From positions 1-30,434 of IMG/VR virus record IMGVR_UViG_3300030101_004247: DNA of 30,434 nucleotides; one strand, 5' to 3'. Made by a program: the position numbers and the translations under genes. The notes under the pieces were generated by a model that saw only the letters and a list, made by a program, of their open reading frames with translations, searched no databases and was not told where the DNA came from. This document shows, in pieces, positions 1 to 6,501 of this stretch (position 1 is its first letter; the number at the start of each line of letters is the position of its first letter). This stretch comes from a virus.

Positions 1-773
1 TCTGTTTTTGGGTTTTGATAAACATTGCACAAAGTTTGTACAGGGTCATATCTTAAACTGTTTCCTGAAGTTACACAGGTAAAAGCTTGACCTTCTATAC
101 TAACACTGTTTTCTGTTTGCATTTTTCCTTTATCTCTATGCAACCATAAATACAAATTGCTAAATTCAGTGCTATCAAAAAACTCACCTGTTTTAAATGT
201 TAAGCCATATTGCTCTTCTATTGCTTTTATAACTAAACTAGCTTTTATTGCTGGTTTTAAATCTTCAGGAAATACACCTCTAGTTTTATCATTTGCACTA
301 TCATCAGATAAATTACCAACATCTGTAAGATTGCTAGTATCATCATAAATGTATCTTTGAGTATGTGTAATTAAAGGGTAAATAATTGCATTATTGTAAG
401 TAACACTATCAACTGTAATGTTATGTCCTGTTTGCAACCCTGTAAGAACATTTGCAGTAAGTGATGGCAGTTTGAAGTTATCCATCCAAACTAAATTGTT
501 CAGTTTATCCTCACCAAATAAATTATTTAAACTAACTGTTTTACCAAAGAAAGTAACCTTGTAAGTATGTGGTCTGTTATCTTTCATCTTGACCTCTTGC
601 AATCTTATTTTGCCCTCTCTAAATGGTTGGTAGTTTAATTCAATCTTTGCATCACTTTGTATGTTAGCATCAAAACCCTTAACATCTGGATTATACCAAT
701 GTTTGAACAGCTTGTTGTTCTTTTCACTTGCTGGAATGTTGAACGTTCTGCTGAAATCAGTAAACACTTTATC
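1..773. repeat. Terminal near-direct repeat, left arm
   Basis: Bases 1-773 align without gaps to 29662-30434. I counted 40 mismatches by eye, about 95% identity, of which 36 fall at third codon positions of the tail gene running through both copies. The alignment runs into both window ends, as expected for a circular or terminally redundant genome whose ends were sampled from two related strains. Confidence 0.85.
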
Positions 774-902
774 AATATCCCTAACATCTTGTATAACCTG
801 TGTTAAGCTTACATTCTCATCAGAAAACAAATCCACCTTTACAAAGTTTTGATCTGTTTTATCCCTTTGCTGTGGTTTTATGTAAAGTATTAATTCTTGC
901 AT
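1..902 (-). CDS. Large tail protein, N-terminal part (left-end copy, runs off window)
   Basis: This is the N-terminal 300 residues of a large phage tail protein; the reading frame is open to base 1, so the C-terminus lies outside the window. It starts MQELILYIKP at 902, and this ATG overlaps the stop of the upstream gene as TAATG, which suggests translational coupling. Bases 1-773 are a diverged copy of 29662-30434, the same part of the gene that runs off the right end. Joined across a circular junction the gene would encode about 738 aa. Amino-acid differences between the copies are few (for example Ser/Gly, Asn/Ser, Ser/Ala and Glu/Gln). No enzymatic motif is visible. Its position before the tape measure in transcription order suggests a tail-tip or baseplate component, which is inferred from context. 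Confidence 0.75.
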   Translation of the reverse strand, partial: MQELILYIKPQQRDKTDQNFVKVDLFSDENVSLTQVIQDVRDIDKVFTDFSRTFNIPASEKNNKLFKHWYNPDVKGFDANIQSDAKIELNYQPFREGKIRLQEVKMKDNRPHTYKVTFFGKTVSLNNLFGEDKLNNLVWMDNFKLPSLTANVLTGLQTGHNITVDSVTYNNAIIYPLITHTQRYIYDDTSNLTDVGNLSDDSANDKTRGVFPEDLKPAIKASLVIKAIEEQYGLTFKTGEFFDSTEFSNLYLWLHRDKGKMQTENSVSIEGQAFTCVTSGNSLRYDPVQTLCNVYQNPKT

Positions 903-1975
903 TAATGAATATTGTTTATAGTATCAAAAGCAAACTTTAAGTTTATAGTGTAATTAATCAGCTTATCATTCAACCCTGTTTTAAATGTAAGTGCTGATTC
1001 CTGTATATTTACTGGCAATGTATCACCACTTCTTACTATCCAAACATATTGGCTTAATAATAGTTCTTTGAAAGTATCATTCATAGCTTCAGGAACAAAA
1101 CCAGAGTTCAACACTAGTGATTCATTTGCAATGATGTTAAACTTCTTTGCTTGATGTTCTTTGAATTGGAATCCAGCAATGTATGGAAGTGTTTCATCTA
1201 ATATATTCCTGTTGAAATTATCCTTATTTACTTGTAAGCTTTCAACTGATTTTTTAAAGAAATACAAATTTTGTAAAGCTCCATATTTATTTATAAAAAC
1301 AATTTTGCTTACTGTGTGTTTACATTCCAATACCTCTTCAATAGTAAATGATTGTGTACTTGCTCCACTATTGTAAACCACATCAACAGCATCTACATTT
1401 GCAGCAGTTGTTGTAATGTATTGAATCTTTTGGTTTGTATTGCCACTATCAGTTATTGAATGTGTGCTTACAGTTGATCCATTTAATTTGTAGTTTACAG
1501 TTTCTGCTATTTCAGCATTTACAGGAATCTGTGCTGCTTCACTTTCAAGAACTTGTATTTTACTTGAACTTAATAATGTTGGAAGTGTGTAAGTAGCATT
1601 TATTGAACCACCATTTGAAGCTGCTTCTTGAAAATAATTATATCCATCAAAGGCTAAGAATGTTGTGCTTACTGTTGAACCTACTGAACTGCTTGTTGAA
1701 CCTGTTACATCTGCAATTGCCCAAAGTGCATATCCTGTGCTGTTGCCTGTTGTTGGTGCAATGTGATCGTAGTAATCTCTAATCAATTGGTTAATCTCAA
1801 ATGTAACTTGTGTTTCACTATTTATGGTATCTTTTTCAAGTGTATAAGTTGGGGTTGCGGGTTTATCAGATGTTGTTCCAGTAAAGATGTACAGCTTTAA
1901 TTCAAACTTTATTGCATTTGCAAGTGCTGTTGTTCTTATATATCTTGGTGACCTTGTTAGTGTTAATGTACTCAT
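902..1975 (-). CDS. Phage tail structural protein
   Basis: A 357-residue protein rich in Ser, Thr and Asn in its first half, with alternating beta-type segments and no transmembrane segment, signal peptide or catalytic motif. The second half contains a charged stretch around KSVESLQVNKDNFNRN. Proteins of this type sit next to large tail proteins in Bacteroidetes siphophages. It starts at 1975, overlapping the gp10-like gene by 4 bases (ATGA), and its TAA overlaps the ATG of the large tail protein by one base, so the three genes form a coupled unit. A distal tail or baseplate-adaptor role is inferred from position only. Confidence 0.65.
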   Translation of the reverse strand: MSTLTLTRSPRYIRTTALANAIKFELKLYIFTGTTSDKPATPTYTLEKDTINSETQVTFEINQLIRDYYDHIAPTTGNSTGYALWAIADVTGSTSSSVGSTVSTTFLAFDGYNYFQEAASNGGSINATYTLPTLLSSSKIQVLESEAAQIPVNAEIAETVNYKLNGSTVSTHSITDSGNTNQKIQYITTTAANVDAVDVVYNSGASTQSFTIEEVLECKHTVSKIVFINKYGALQNLYFFKKSVESLQVNKDNFNRNILDETLPYIAGFQFKEHQAKKFNIIANESLVLNSGFVPEAMNDTFKELLLSQYVWIVRSGDTLPVNIQESALTFKTGLNDKLINYTINLKFAFDTINNIH

Positions 1976-2475
1976 TCTTCAATATTTAAATTGTCATTTA
2001 AAAAACCTTCTATAAATTCATCACTATATTTATTTAAACCATCTTCAAAGGGTTTTGTAAAAAACATTGTAGCCCTGATTCCTTTGCTGTAAATACTTCT
2101 AGCAATTATGAAGCTTAATGATTTTCTTGTAATAAATCTTCCTGTTTTTTTATCTCTTCCTTGTATTCCTTTTTTCTTTATCCACTTTTCAAAAGGTTGT
2201 GCTGGTGGGATTTTATTTTTGTATTTAAATGGACTGTTTGCAGTTTCATCAGCATAATAAGAATTCTTACCTCTTACACCTTGGTCTTGATATTCTCCAT
2301 ATTCAAGCATATTAAATACAATGCCATTTTTTTTTACATTGAATTTTAAGCTGTTGTATAATTGCTTTGAAGAATTTATTGTTCCATAAGGTTGCCTACC
2401 TTTTGTTAATCTTGTTCTTGCCTGTTGAACAACATACTTGCCATACTTCTCTAATGCCTTTTCAAATTCTCCCAT
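1972..2475 (-). CDS. HK97 gp10-like head-tail/tail completion protein
   Basis: A 167-residue basic protein. The centre, with EYGEYQDQGVRG followed by a KNSYY region and an IPPAQPFEKWIKKKGI segment, resembles the HK97 gp10-like and minor tail family, whose members help finish the neck or tail terminator. The C-terminal part contains an amphipathic segment (SLSFIIARSIYSKGI) before FFTKPFEDGL, also typical of the family. It lies one base after the preceding gene and overlaps the following tail gene by 4 bases. Family assignment is by eye; a tail-terminator role is equally possible. Confidence 0.6.
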   Translation of the reverse strand: MGEFEKALEKYGKYVVQQARTRLTKGRQPYGTINSSKQLYNSLKFNVKKNGIVFNMLEYGEYQDQGVRGKNSYYADETANSPFKYKNKIPPAQPFEKWIKKKGIQGRDKKTGRFITRKSLSFIIARSIYSKGIRATMFFTKPFEDGLNKYSDEFIEGFLNDNLNIEE

Positions 2476-2476
2476 C

Positions 2477-2932
2477 TTAACAAATAGTCATTTCTGTTTT
2501 GGTGTTTATTGTAAATGTAACTGCCCAACCAGCCAATCTGTTTTCAAAACGTTCTGTAAATGGTTCACAAGCTGCATCACCTACAATCTCAAATTCATCC
2601 CTATATAAATCACCTTTTCTTAATAGCTGTATTACTCTTGTTGCAAGTGCTAACTGTGTGTTTAAAATGTCCTGTGTATTGTCATTGCCAAGAAAAAAGC
2701 TTTCATCCTCTGAATTACTTACATCAACTAAATCCATAAAGAAAACTGTCATATTATGCTGTACAAGGTTTTCAGTAATGGTTGCATTGTTAACTGTTAT
2801 GTGTGATAAAGGGAACATTGATTGCTTTCTTAAATCAACATCTGCAATATCACCAAAGGTGACCTGGTTGTTAAATGGTTCAGAGCTTACTGCCTGTTTA
2901 ATTTTATCTATTACTCTATAAAAACTGTTCAT
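2477..2932 (-). CDS. Putative tail completion/terminator protein
   Basis: A 151-residue protein with no membrane segment. The NNQVTFGDIADVDLRKQSMF region followed by VNNATITENLVQHNMTVFFM resembles a conserved Bacteroidetes phage family found between the tail assembly chaperones and the gp10-like gene. Size and place fit a tail terminator or neck protein, and the predicted mix of strands with a central helix (NTQLALATRVIQLL) is compatible. It overlaps the upstream gene by 4 bases. The function is inferred from synteny, and no active-site residue is apparent. Confidence 0.5.
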   Translation of the reverse strand: MNSFYRVIDKIKQAVSSEPFNNQVTFGDIADVDLRKQSMFPLSHITVNNATITENLVQHNMTVFFMDLVDVSNSEDESFFLGNDNTQDILNTQLALATRVIQLLRKGDLYRDEFEIVGDAACEPFTERFENRLAGWAVTFTINTKTEMTIC

Positions 2933-3195
2933 ATTAATTTTATATATAATGGTGAATGCTCCCCAACATCTTCTTCTGTTAATTGGTTTAAGTAATCAAT
3001 GGAATCATCAAAATTCATTTCATTTGATTTAATAATAATATCTAAGCACTTCCAATAATCATAAATTGCTCTGGTTGGAGTTGTTGAGGTTACTCCCATA
3101 AATGCTTCTTCCAATCCATCAGTAAGCACCAATGATTCAGATTGCCCAAACAGCTTTCTAGTAATTAGCTGATCTATGATTTCATCTCTTTGCAT
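2929..3195 (-). CDS. Hypothetical phage protein in tail operon
   Basis: An 88-residue acidic protein starting MQRDEIIDQL. The residues FMGVTSTTPTRAIYDYWKCL and the C-terminal YLNQLTEEDVGEHSPLYIKL form two probable helices. It overlaps the end of the chaperone -1 frame by 14 bases and the next gene by 4 bases, so it is translated as part of the tail operon. I do not recognise a domain. Its position suggests an accessory tail assembly factor, but nothing in the sequence proves it. Confidence 0.55.
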   Translation of the reverse strand: MQRDEIIDQLITRKLFGQSESLVLTDGLEEAFMGVTSTTPTRAIYDYWKCLDIIIKSNEMNFDDSIDYLNQLTEEDVGEHSPLYIKLI

Positions 3196-3439
3196 TTTTC
3201 ATCAATTGCTGTTCAACTTCCATTTTATCTTTTTCAAATGCTAACATAGTTAAGCAAGTATGTAATTTAGTTGAGGTTACAGTATCTATTTTATTAACCT
3301 CTCCTTTTGTAAGTCCATAAATGGATTGATACCAACCCCACTTTCTAGCAAATCCTTCAAGCTTTGTGGAATGTCCACTATATCCTGAGTTTTCAAATAG
3401 TTCATTATATGTTTCAGTAATTCGTTCTTTAAATCGCAA
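3182..3439 (-). CDS. Tail assembly chaperone T-like C-terminal frame (probable -1 frameshift product)
   Basis: An 85-codon reading frame that overlaps the end of the upstream 212-aa gene by 154 bases in the -1 frame. It has no ATG at its beginning; the first codons read TTG CGA TTT, directly on the T-run of the slip site. The product reads RFKERITETYNELFENSGYS and has a helical, charged C-terminus ending EVEQQLMKNAKR. The layout is that of the lambda G/GT tail chaperones, in which the T domain is made only as an extension of G. If the ribosome slips back one base on the T9 run, the fusion would be about 247 aa (162 residues from the upstream frame plus 85). Independent initiation at TTG is the alternative. 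Confidence 0.6.
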   Translation of the reverse strand: MRFKERITETYNELFENSGYSGHSTKLEGFARKWGWYQSIYGLTKGEVNKIDTVTSTKLHTCLTMLAFEKDKMEVEQQLMKNAKR

Positions 3440-3924
3440 AAAAAAACTAAAGAACCAAGTACAACATTCAAAGGCATTTCACTTAAATCGTACTTTTCAG
3501 AACTTACATAATCTTCAATTAAATACTTACCTTTTCTTTTGTATGTTACTGGTCTGAATAATACAGCCATTGCTGAATCCATCTGCTGCCAATCTGCAAG
3601 GTAGTTATCTAAATCAATATATTCTCCAAATGTCATTTCATCCAGCTTTGGAATAAAACCAAACTCTTCATCTTCTAATTTAAACAAGGGTTGAAACTCT
3701 GGTGTATTATTAAATAAAGAATCCAAGTGTGTTGTAATCTCTTGAATGTCCTTTAACCTCATCTGCATAATATCTTGTAAGTTAGCATTGCAGAATATTT
3801 CAATCATCTTCTGTTGGTAAAAAGTATTTACTTCTTCTTGCTTTTCAGCTATTTTGATCCAACGTTGATACTGTGCAAGTGTTATCTCACTTAAATCTTC
3901 AGGAACATTTAATTTAATCCTCAT
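3286..3924 (-). CDS. Tail assembly chaperone, G-like
   Basis: A 212-residue, mostly helical, acidic cytosolic protein starting MRIKLNVPEDLSEITLAQYQ. Its place after the terminase genes and ahead of the tail genes, and the long out-of-frame overlap at its 3' end, match tail assembly chaperones that bind the tape measure during tail building. A T9 homopolymer lies in codons 160-163 (Val-Phe-Phe-Cys) and would let a fraction of ribosomes enter the -1 frame. The start ATG overlaps the downstream end of the two-block motif at 3923-3958, so its leader would be very short. There is no enzymatic motif; the assignment rests on layout and general character. Confidence 0.6.
   Translation of the reverse strand: MRIKLNVPEDLSEITLAQYQRWIKIAEKQEEVNTFYQQKMIEIFCNANLQDIMQMRLKDIQEITTHLDSLFNNTPEFQPLFKLEDEEFGFIPKLDEMTFGEYIDLDNYLADWQQMDSAMAVLFRPVTYKRKGKYLIEDYVSSEKYDLSEMPLNVVLGSLVFFCDLKNELLKHIMNYLKTQDIVDIPQSLKDLLESGVGINPFMDLQKERLIK
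3437..3447 (-). promoter_or_regulatory. Candidate -1 frameshift / slippage site (G-T9-G)
   Basis: On the minus strand the sequence reads GTT TTT TTT TGC in the frame of the 212-aa gene. A one-base backward slip gives TTT TTG CGA TTT and enters the 85-codon frame. A run of nine T can act through ribosomal -1 slippage or through polymerase slippage. I did not identify a firm downstream stem-loop by eye. Confidence 0.55.
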
Positions 3925-3958
3925 ACTATTAATGTAAATTTTTTAGCTAAGTGTTATA
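3923..3958 (-). promoter_or_regulatory. Two-block motif, copy 1 (candidate late promoter/operator)
   Basis: Read on the minus strand this is TATAACACTT, then ten bases containing a shared GC, then TTTACATTAATAGTAT, directly upstream of and touching the ATG of the tail chaperone gene. The same two blocks with the same spacing occur at 24522-24557 ahead of the scaffold and capsid genes. TATAAC could act as a -10 box, leaving about a 25-base leader; the second block would then be in the leader. It does not match the usual Bacteroidetes TAnnTTTG element, so a phage-specific factor is possible. Confidence 0.5.
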
Positions 3959-3984
3959 TACAAAATTAAAAAAGTTTGTGCATC

Positions 3985-4047
3985 TTATCTTATCTTATTT
4001 TATCTTATCTTAATGCTTGGGCATTGGTTAAGCATTGCTTCCTCTGT
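3985..4047 (-). repeat. Iteron-like element, non-coding copy B
   Basis: This lies in the 139-base gap between TerL and the tail chaperone. On the minus strand there are about three 11-bp units (GAGGAAGCAAT, GCTTAACCAAT, GCCCAAGCATT), followed by a pentanucleotide tract built from AAGAT/AAAAT units. AATGCTT and AAGCATT also form a 7-bp inverted repeat with an 11-base loop. Over 55 bases it matches 10233-10287 at about 46 positions without gaps, by eye. It has no T-tract, so it is not an obvious terminator. Candidate roles are a replication-initiator binding site, an origin, or a relic of the initiator gene. Confidence 0.6.
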
Positions 4048-4063
4048 TGAGAGCTGTTTTTTG

Positions 4064-5269
4064 CTAATAAAGGAAATATTCACCACTGTTTGGATTTTGC
4101 AATTGATAGCTTACTGCATACCGTAATGCATCCAAGCAATGATTCCAATTGTCGCAAGGTGTTTGGCTTTTCTTTTCTAACCAACAATAGTTGTTAAGTT
4201 CTTTAATTAACTCAACACTATCTTCAGTAATTACTAAATCATAATCCTGTAGTAAACTAATACCATAAGTAATACTACCTTGTCCTTTGATTGCTGGTAC
4301 AACTTTGTTGTGTCTGCTTAACTCATTTATTAATCTTGGTTCTGCACTATCACCAACAATTAAATTATCACCAGCATACTTTTTATTCAGCACTGCAATC
4401 TCACTTGTAGTTAGCTTTGTTTGATAGAAGCATTGCTGCACATAAATAATCTTGTTATCCTTATCTATGCTTGTTTTAATTAATGTTGAAGGATCATTAC
4501 TAAACCCATAATCCTGACCAAATACTATTTTACCAACTTGCTTAAATTCTCCAATACTCCAATTGCTGTAAATAACACCTTCTGCTTTATCCAACCAACT
4601 GCCAAGTATTGTATGCTTGTATCTGTTTGGTCTTCTCTCTTTCATTTGCTCTATTTGCTTTATATAGCTTTCAGAAAGGTTTTCTATGTTATCTAAATAA
4701 GTTGTATGTATGTAAGTTGTATCATCTTTGATAATATTGCTTCCAGCTTCCACACCTCTTGCTTCAAAGAACCTTTGGTAAATAAAGTTTTCTTTTGTGG
4801 TTGGGTTAAGTATTAATATTACTCTGTTGTCTTTATCCTTTTGCCTAATGGATAAATCTATTTTATCAAATATACTTTCATCAGTTAACTCTTCAGCTTC
4901 ATCCAACACCCAAGTAGTAACACCCTGCAAAGATTTTAAGTTTGCAGTTTGATCTCCTGAACTTGTTTTGATTCCTCTAAATAGTATCTTACTGCCAGTT
5001 TGCTTGTTTATTATTTCATCTTTTGTAATGTGGAAGTCTTGCTCAATCTTTTGTAGTTCTAGCTTTTCAATAAATTCTGGGATGATTGAAATACTAGCAG
5101 CTCTTAATGTGTATCTAGTAAATAGTATCTTATGTCCTTGCTCATAAGTTAGAAGTGTAAGTAGTGTGTTTATTGCAAAGGATTTGCCTGAACCTCTACC
5201 ACCTGTGCAAATAAAGTATCTAGTATCATTTTCTAATACTAAATATTTATTGCTTAGCTTTAATTCCAC
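4064..5269 (-). CDS. terL: Terminase large subunit
   Basis: The 401-residue ATP-driven packaging motor and nuclease. The N-terminal ATPase has a Walker A motif GGRGSGKS at residues 23-30, a Walker B with catalytic acid in VLDEAEE (Asp123, Glu124) and a coupling motif LNPTT near 154-158. The C-terminal RNase H-like nuclease shows its metal-binding acids in GQDYGFSNDPS (Asp253), IVGDSAEPR (Asp307) and NHCLDALRYAV (Asp380). Length and motifs fit the PBSX/Terminase_3 group. The start overlaps the end of TerS by 23 bases. Downstream comes a non-coding gap with an iteron-like element and a two-block motif before the tail genes. Confidence 0.95.
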   Translation of the reverse strand: MELKLSNKYLVLENDTRYFICTGGRGSGKSFAINTLLTLLTYEQGHKILFTRYTLRAASISIIPEFIEKLELQKIEQDFHITKDEIINKQTGSKILFRGIKTSSGDQTANLKSLQGVTTWVLDEAEELTDESIFDKIDLSIRQKDKDNRVILILNPTTKENFIYQRFFEARGVEAGSNIIKDDTTYIHTTYLDNIENLSESYIKQIEQMKERRPNRYKHTILGSWLDKAEGVIYSNWSIGEFKQVGKIVFGQDYGFSNDPSTLIKTSIDKDNKIIYVQQCFYQTKLTTSEIAVLNKKYAGDNLIVGDSAEPRLINELSRHNKVVPAIKGQGSITYGISLLQDYDLVITEDSVELIKELNNYCWLEKKSQTPCDNWNHCLDALRYAVSYQLQNPNSGEYFLY

Positions 5270-5585
5270 TTATTAAATGTTTGAAATCAATTGAACGTTT
5301 CTCATTGCTGTTAATATCAACAGTATCTTTTGCAGTACCATAAGCTGAATCCATCAATGCCTTATATGCATTTACATCACCTTTCAAAGCTTTTAACAAT
5401 ATACTAATTGTCATTCTTTGCTCATTGGTTAACCATTCTTCTTGGCCTGTTAATGGGTTATCTTCTTTTGAAAGCATTTGTAAAACTTCCTTTACAATTG
5501 TGCTTCTGTTTCTGCTTCCCTTTGGTCTGCCATTTGGATTTCCTGACTGTCCTTTTTTAAATGGTATTAAATCTTCTTTTGACAT
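5247..5585 (-). CDS. terS: Terminase small subunit
   Basis: A 112-residue DNA-recognition subunit of the packaging enzyme. I chose the ATG at 5585 because the product then starts MSKEDLIPFKKGQSGNPNGR, with the KGQSGNPNGRPKGSRNRST motif that opens many small terminases and related DNA-binding proteins. The upstream in-frame extension to 5663 is Asn/Lys-rich and overlaps a membrane micro-gene. The helical remainder (NEQRMTISILLKALKGDVNA) would form the oligomerisation region. Direct overlap with TerL supports the assignment. Confidence 0.8.
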   Translation of the reverse strand: MSKEDLIPFKKGQSGNPNGRPKGSRNRSTIVKEVLQMLSKEDNPLTGQEEWLTNEQRMTISILLKALKGDVNAYKALMDSAYGTAKDTVDINSNEKRSIDFKHLISGIKAKQ

Positions 5586-5628
5586 TTTTTTGTACTGTAT
5601 CTGTTCTGTATTTGTTTGTAAATAATTT

Positions 5629-5709
5629 TTATTGTTTAATTTTTTTTGCCAAAACATAAACAAGAATTACAAAACCAATTATCCAACTTATTTCCCAAAT
5701 CTCTAACAT
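5629..5709 (-). CDS. Membrane micro-protein (26 aa)
   Basis: A 26-codon reading frame, MLEIWEISWIIGFVILVYVL followed by a basic AKKIKQ tail, consistent with one transmembrane helix with its C-terminus inside. It starts three bases after the stop of another 29-aa membrane peptide and ends 43 bases before TerS. Coding status rests on the hydrophobic pattern, the positive-inside tail and the tight spacing. It is too short for codon statistics. The function is unknown. Confidence 0.4.
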   Translation of the reverse strand: MLEIWEISWIIGFVILVYVLAKKIKQ

Positions 5710-5712
5710 AGT

Positions 5713-5802
5713 TTACAAAATCATTTCCATAGTAACCAATAGCAATAAAATTATCAATCCAGTAATGATTGCAGCAAGTATTTCATCACCTTCATTTTGC
5801 AT
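5713..5802 (-). CDS. Membrane micro-protein (29 aa)
   Basis: A 29-codon reading frame with an acidic head, MQNEGDE, followed by a hydrophobic helix ILAAIITGLIILLLLVTM. Its ATG lies inside the last codons of the 47-aa upstream gene (11-base overlap), and another membrane peptide follows three bases later. This arrangement suggests a coupled pair of single-pass peptides. A small holin-like or envelope-modifying role is possible but not shown by the sequence. Confidence 0.45.
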   Translation of the reverse strand: MQNEGDEILAAIITGLIILLLLVTMEMIL

Positions 5803-5935
5803 ATTTATCTTTGTTTGCATAAGTAGATGAGCATTGTGCAATTGCTTGTTCTCTACTTTTACCTTCTTTGATAACCATAGGGATGCACCTCATCATAAAG
5901 TCCTTCCTTGATTCATTTGCTTTTGGCTTTGGCAT
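5792..5935 (-). CDS. MPKPK-type small phage protein (47 aa)
   Basis: A 47-residue product: MPKPKANESRKDFMMRCIPM, then a VIKEGKSREQAIAQC segment. Short proteins beginning MPKPK..NES..DFM.RC with a later QA.A.C motif recur in tailed phages near packaging or head genes, and I recognise that pattern here. Its function is not established as far as I know. It lies ten bases after the 53-aa Cys-containing gene and overlaps a membrane micro-gene, all ahead of TerS. Two conserved Cys residues (17 and 35) could pair or bind metal. Confidence 0.7.
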   Translation of the reverse strand: MPKPKANESRKDFMMRCIPMVIKEGKSREQAIAQCSSTYANKDKYAK

Positions 5936-5945
5936 AATTGTTTAT

Positions 5946-6107
5946 TTATCCACTGCAAGATTCACAGTTATTATCATTAATACTGCATTGTCTTGTTGGT
6001 ACTGGTTTCTTTTCTAATTCTTCTAGTAGTTTTTCAAACTCTGTTTTTTTTGTTTTGCTTAAATATCTTAATAGTTTTTTTTCTTTTGCTTGGGTATCTT
6101 TATCCAT
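5946..6107 (-). CDS. Small charged protein with C-terminal Cys cluster (53 aa)
   Basis: A 53-residue protein starting MDKDTQAKEKKLLRYLSKTK, with a Glu/Lys-rich helix and a C-terminal Cys cluster CSINDNNCESCSG. The ATG overlaps the end of the upstream 133-aa gene by eight bases (ATGGATAA), a strong sign that it is translated. The Cys-x6-Cys-x2-Cys tail could bind zinc together with a partner; the upstream neighbour also ends in a CSSC segment. I do not recognise a family. Confidence 0.6.
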   Translation of the reverse strand: MDKDTQAKEKKLLRYLSKTKKTEFEKLLEELEKKPVPTRQCSINDNNCESCSG

Positions 6108-6501
6108 TATAATTATCAAATAAACGTTTGCAATCTGCTATCAATTCTCTTACACAGCTAGAACAACTGCTGATTTCTTTTTTGGTGTGAAGCACCCTAT
6201 TGCTTATTTGTATAAGTTGGACTTGTTCTTGTTCTGTTAAGGTTGTTTTATTTAGTTTAAAAAATTCTTTTAGGAATGTATATTCTTGTTCTTGTAGGCA
6301 TTCAGGTTTGTTGTATGGGAATAGTTTGTTAAGTTTTATTCTTCTTTCTTCACATCCACAGTCTTCACCAGCAATAAACTTTACTACCTTTTCAATGCCT
6401 GTTACTTTTGTAACCTTTGCAATAGTATCACCTAATCCTTTTGACTTGGTAGATTTTTTCTTTCTTACAGTTTTATTTTGTTTTTTAGTTCCTGTTTGCA
6501 T
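6100..6501 (-). CDS. Conserved Bacteroidetes-phage Cys-rich protein
   Basis: A 133-residue protein with a very basic N-terminus (KKQNKTVRKKKSTKSKGLGD), then a conserved-looking KVTGIEKVVKFIAGEDCGCE segment, a LNKLFPYNKPECL motif and a C-terminal CSSC. I recognise this layout from uncharacterised proteins of Bacteroidetes phages near the terminase. The DCGC and CSSC pairs could make a zinc site. It overlaps the sigma-like gene by 37 bases upstream and the 53-aa gene by eight bases downstream. A nucleic-acid-binding role is suggested by the basic tail but remains unproven. Confidence 0.65.
   Translation of the reverse strand: MQTGTKKQNKTVRKKKSTKSKGLGDTIAKVTKVTGIEKVVKFIAGEDCGCEERRIKLNKLFPYNKPECLQEQEYTFLKEFFKLNKTTLTEQEQVQLIQISNRVLHTKKEISSCSSCVRELIADCKRLFDNYNG

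Noticed and set aside
2499-2921. Plus-strand open frame of 140 codons
   Set aside because: Lies fully within the tail completion gene on the other strand; the minus-strand product fits the operon and its overlaps.
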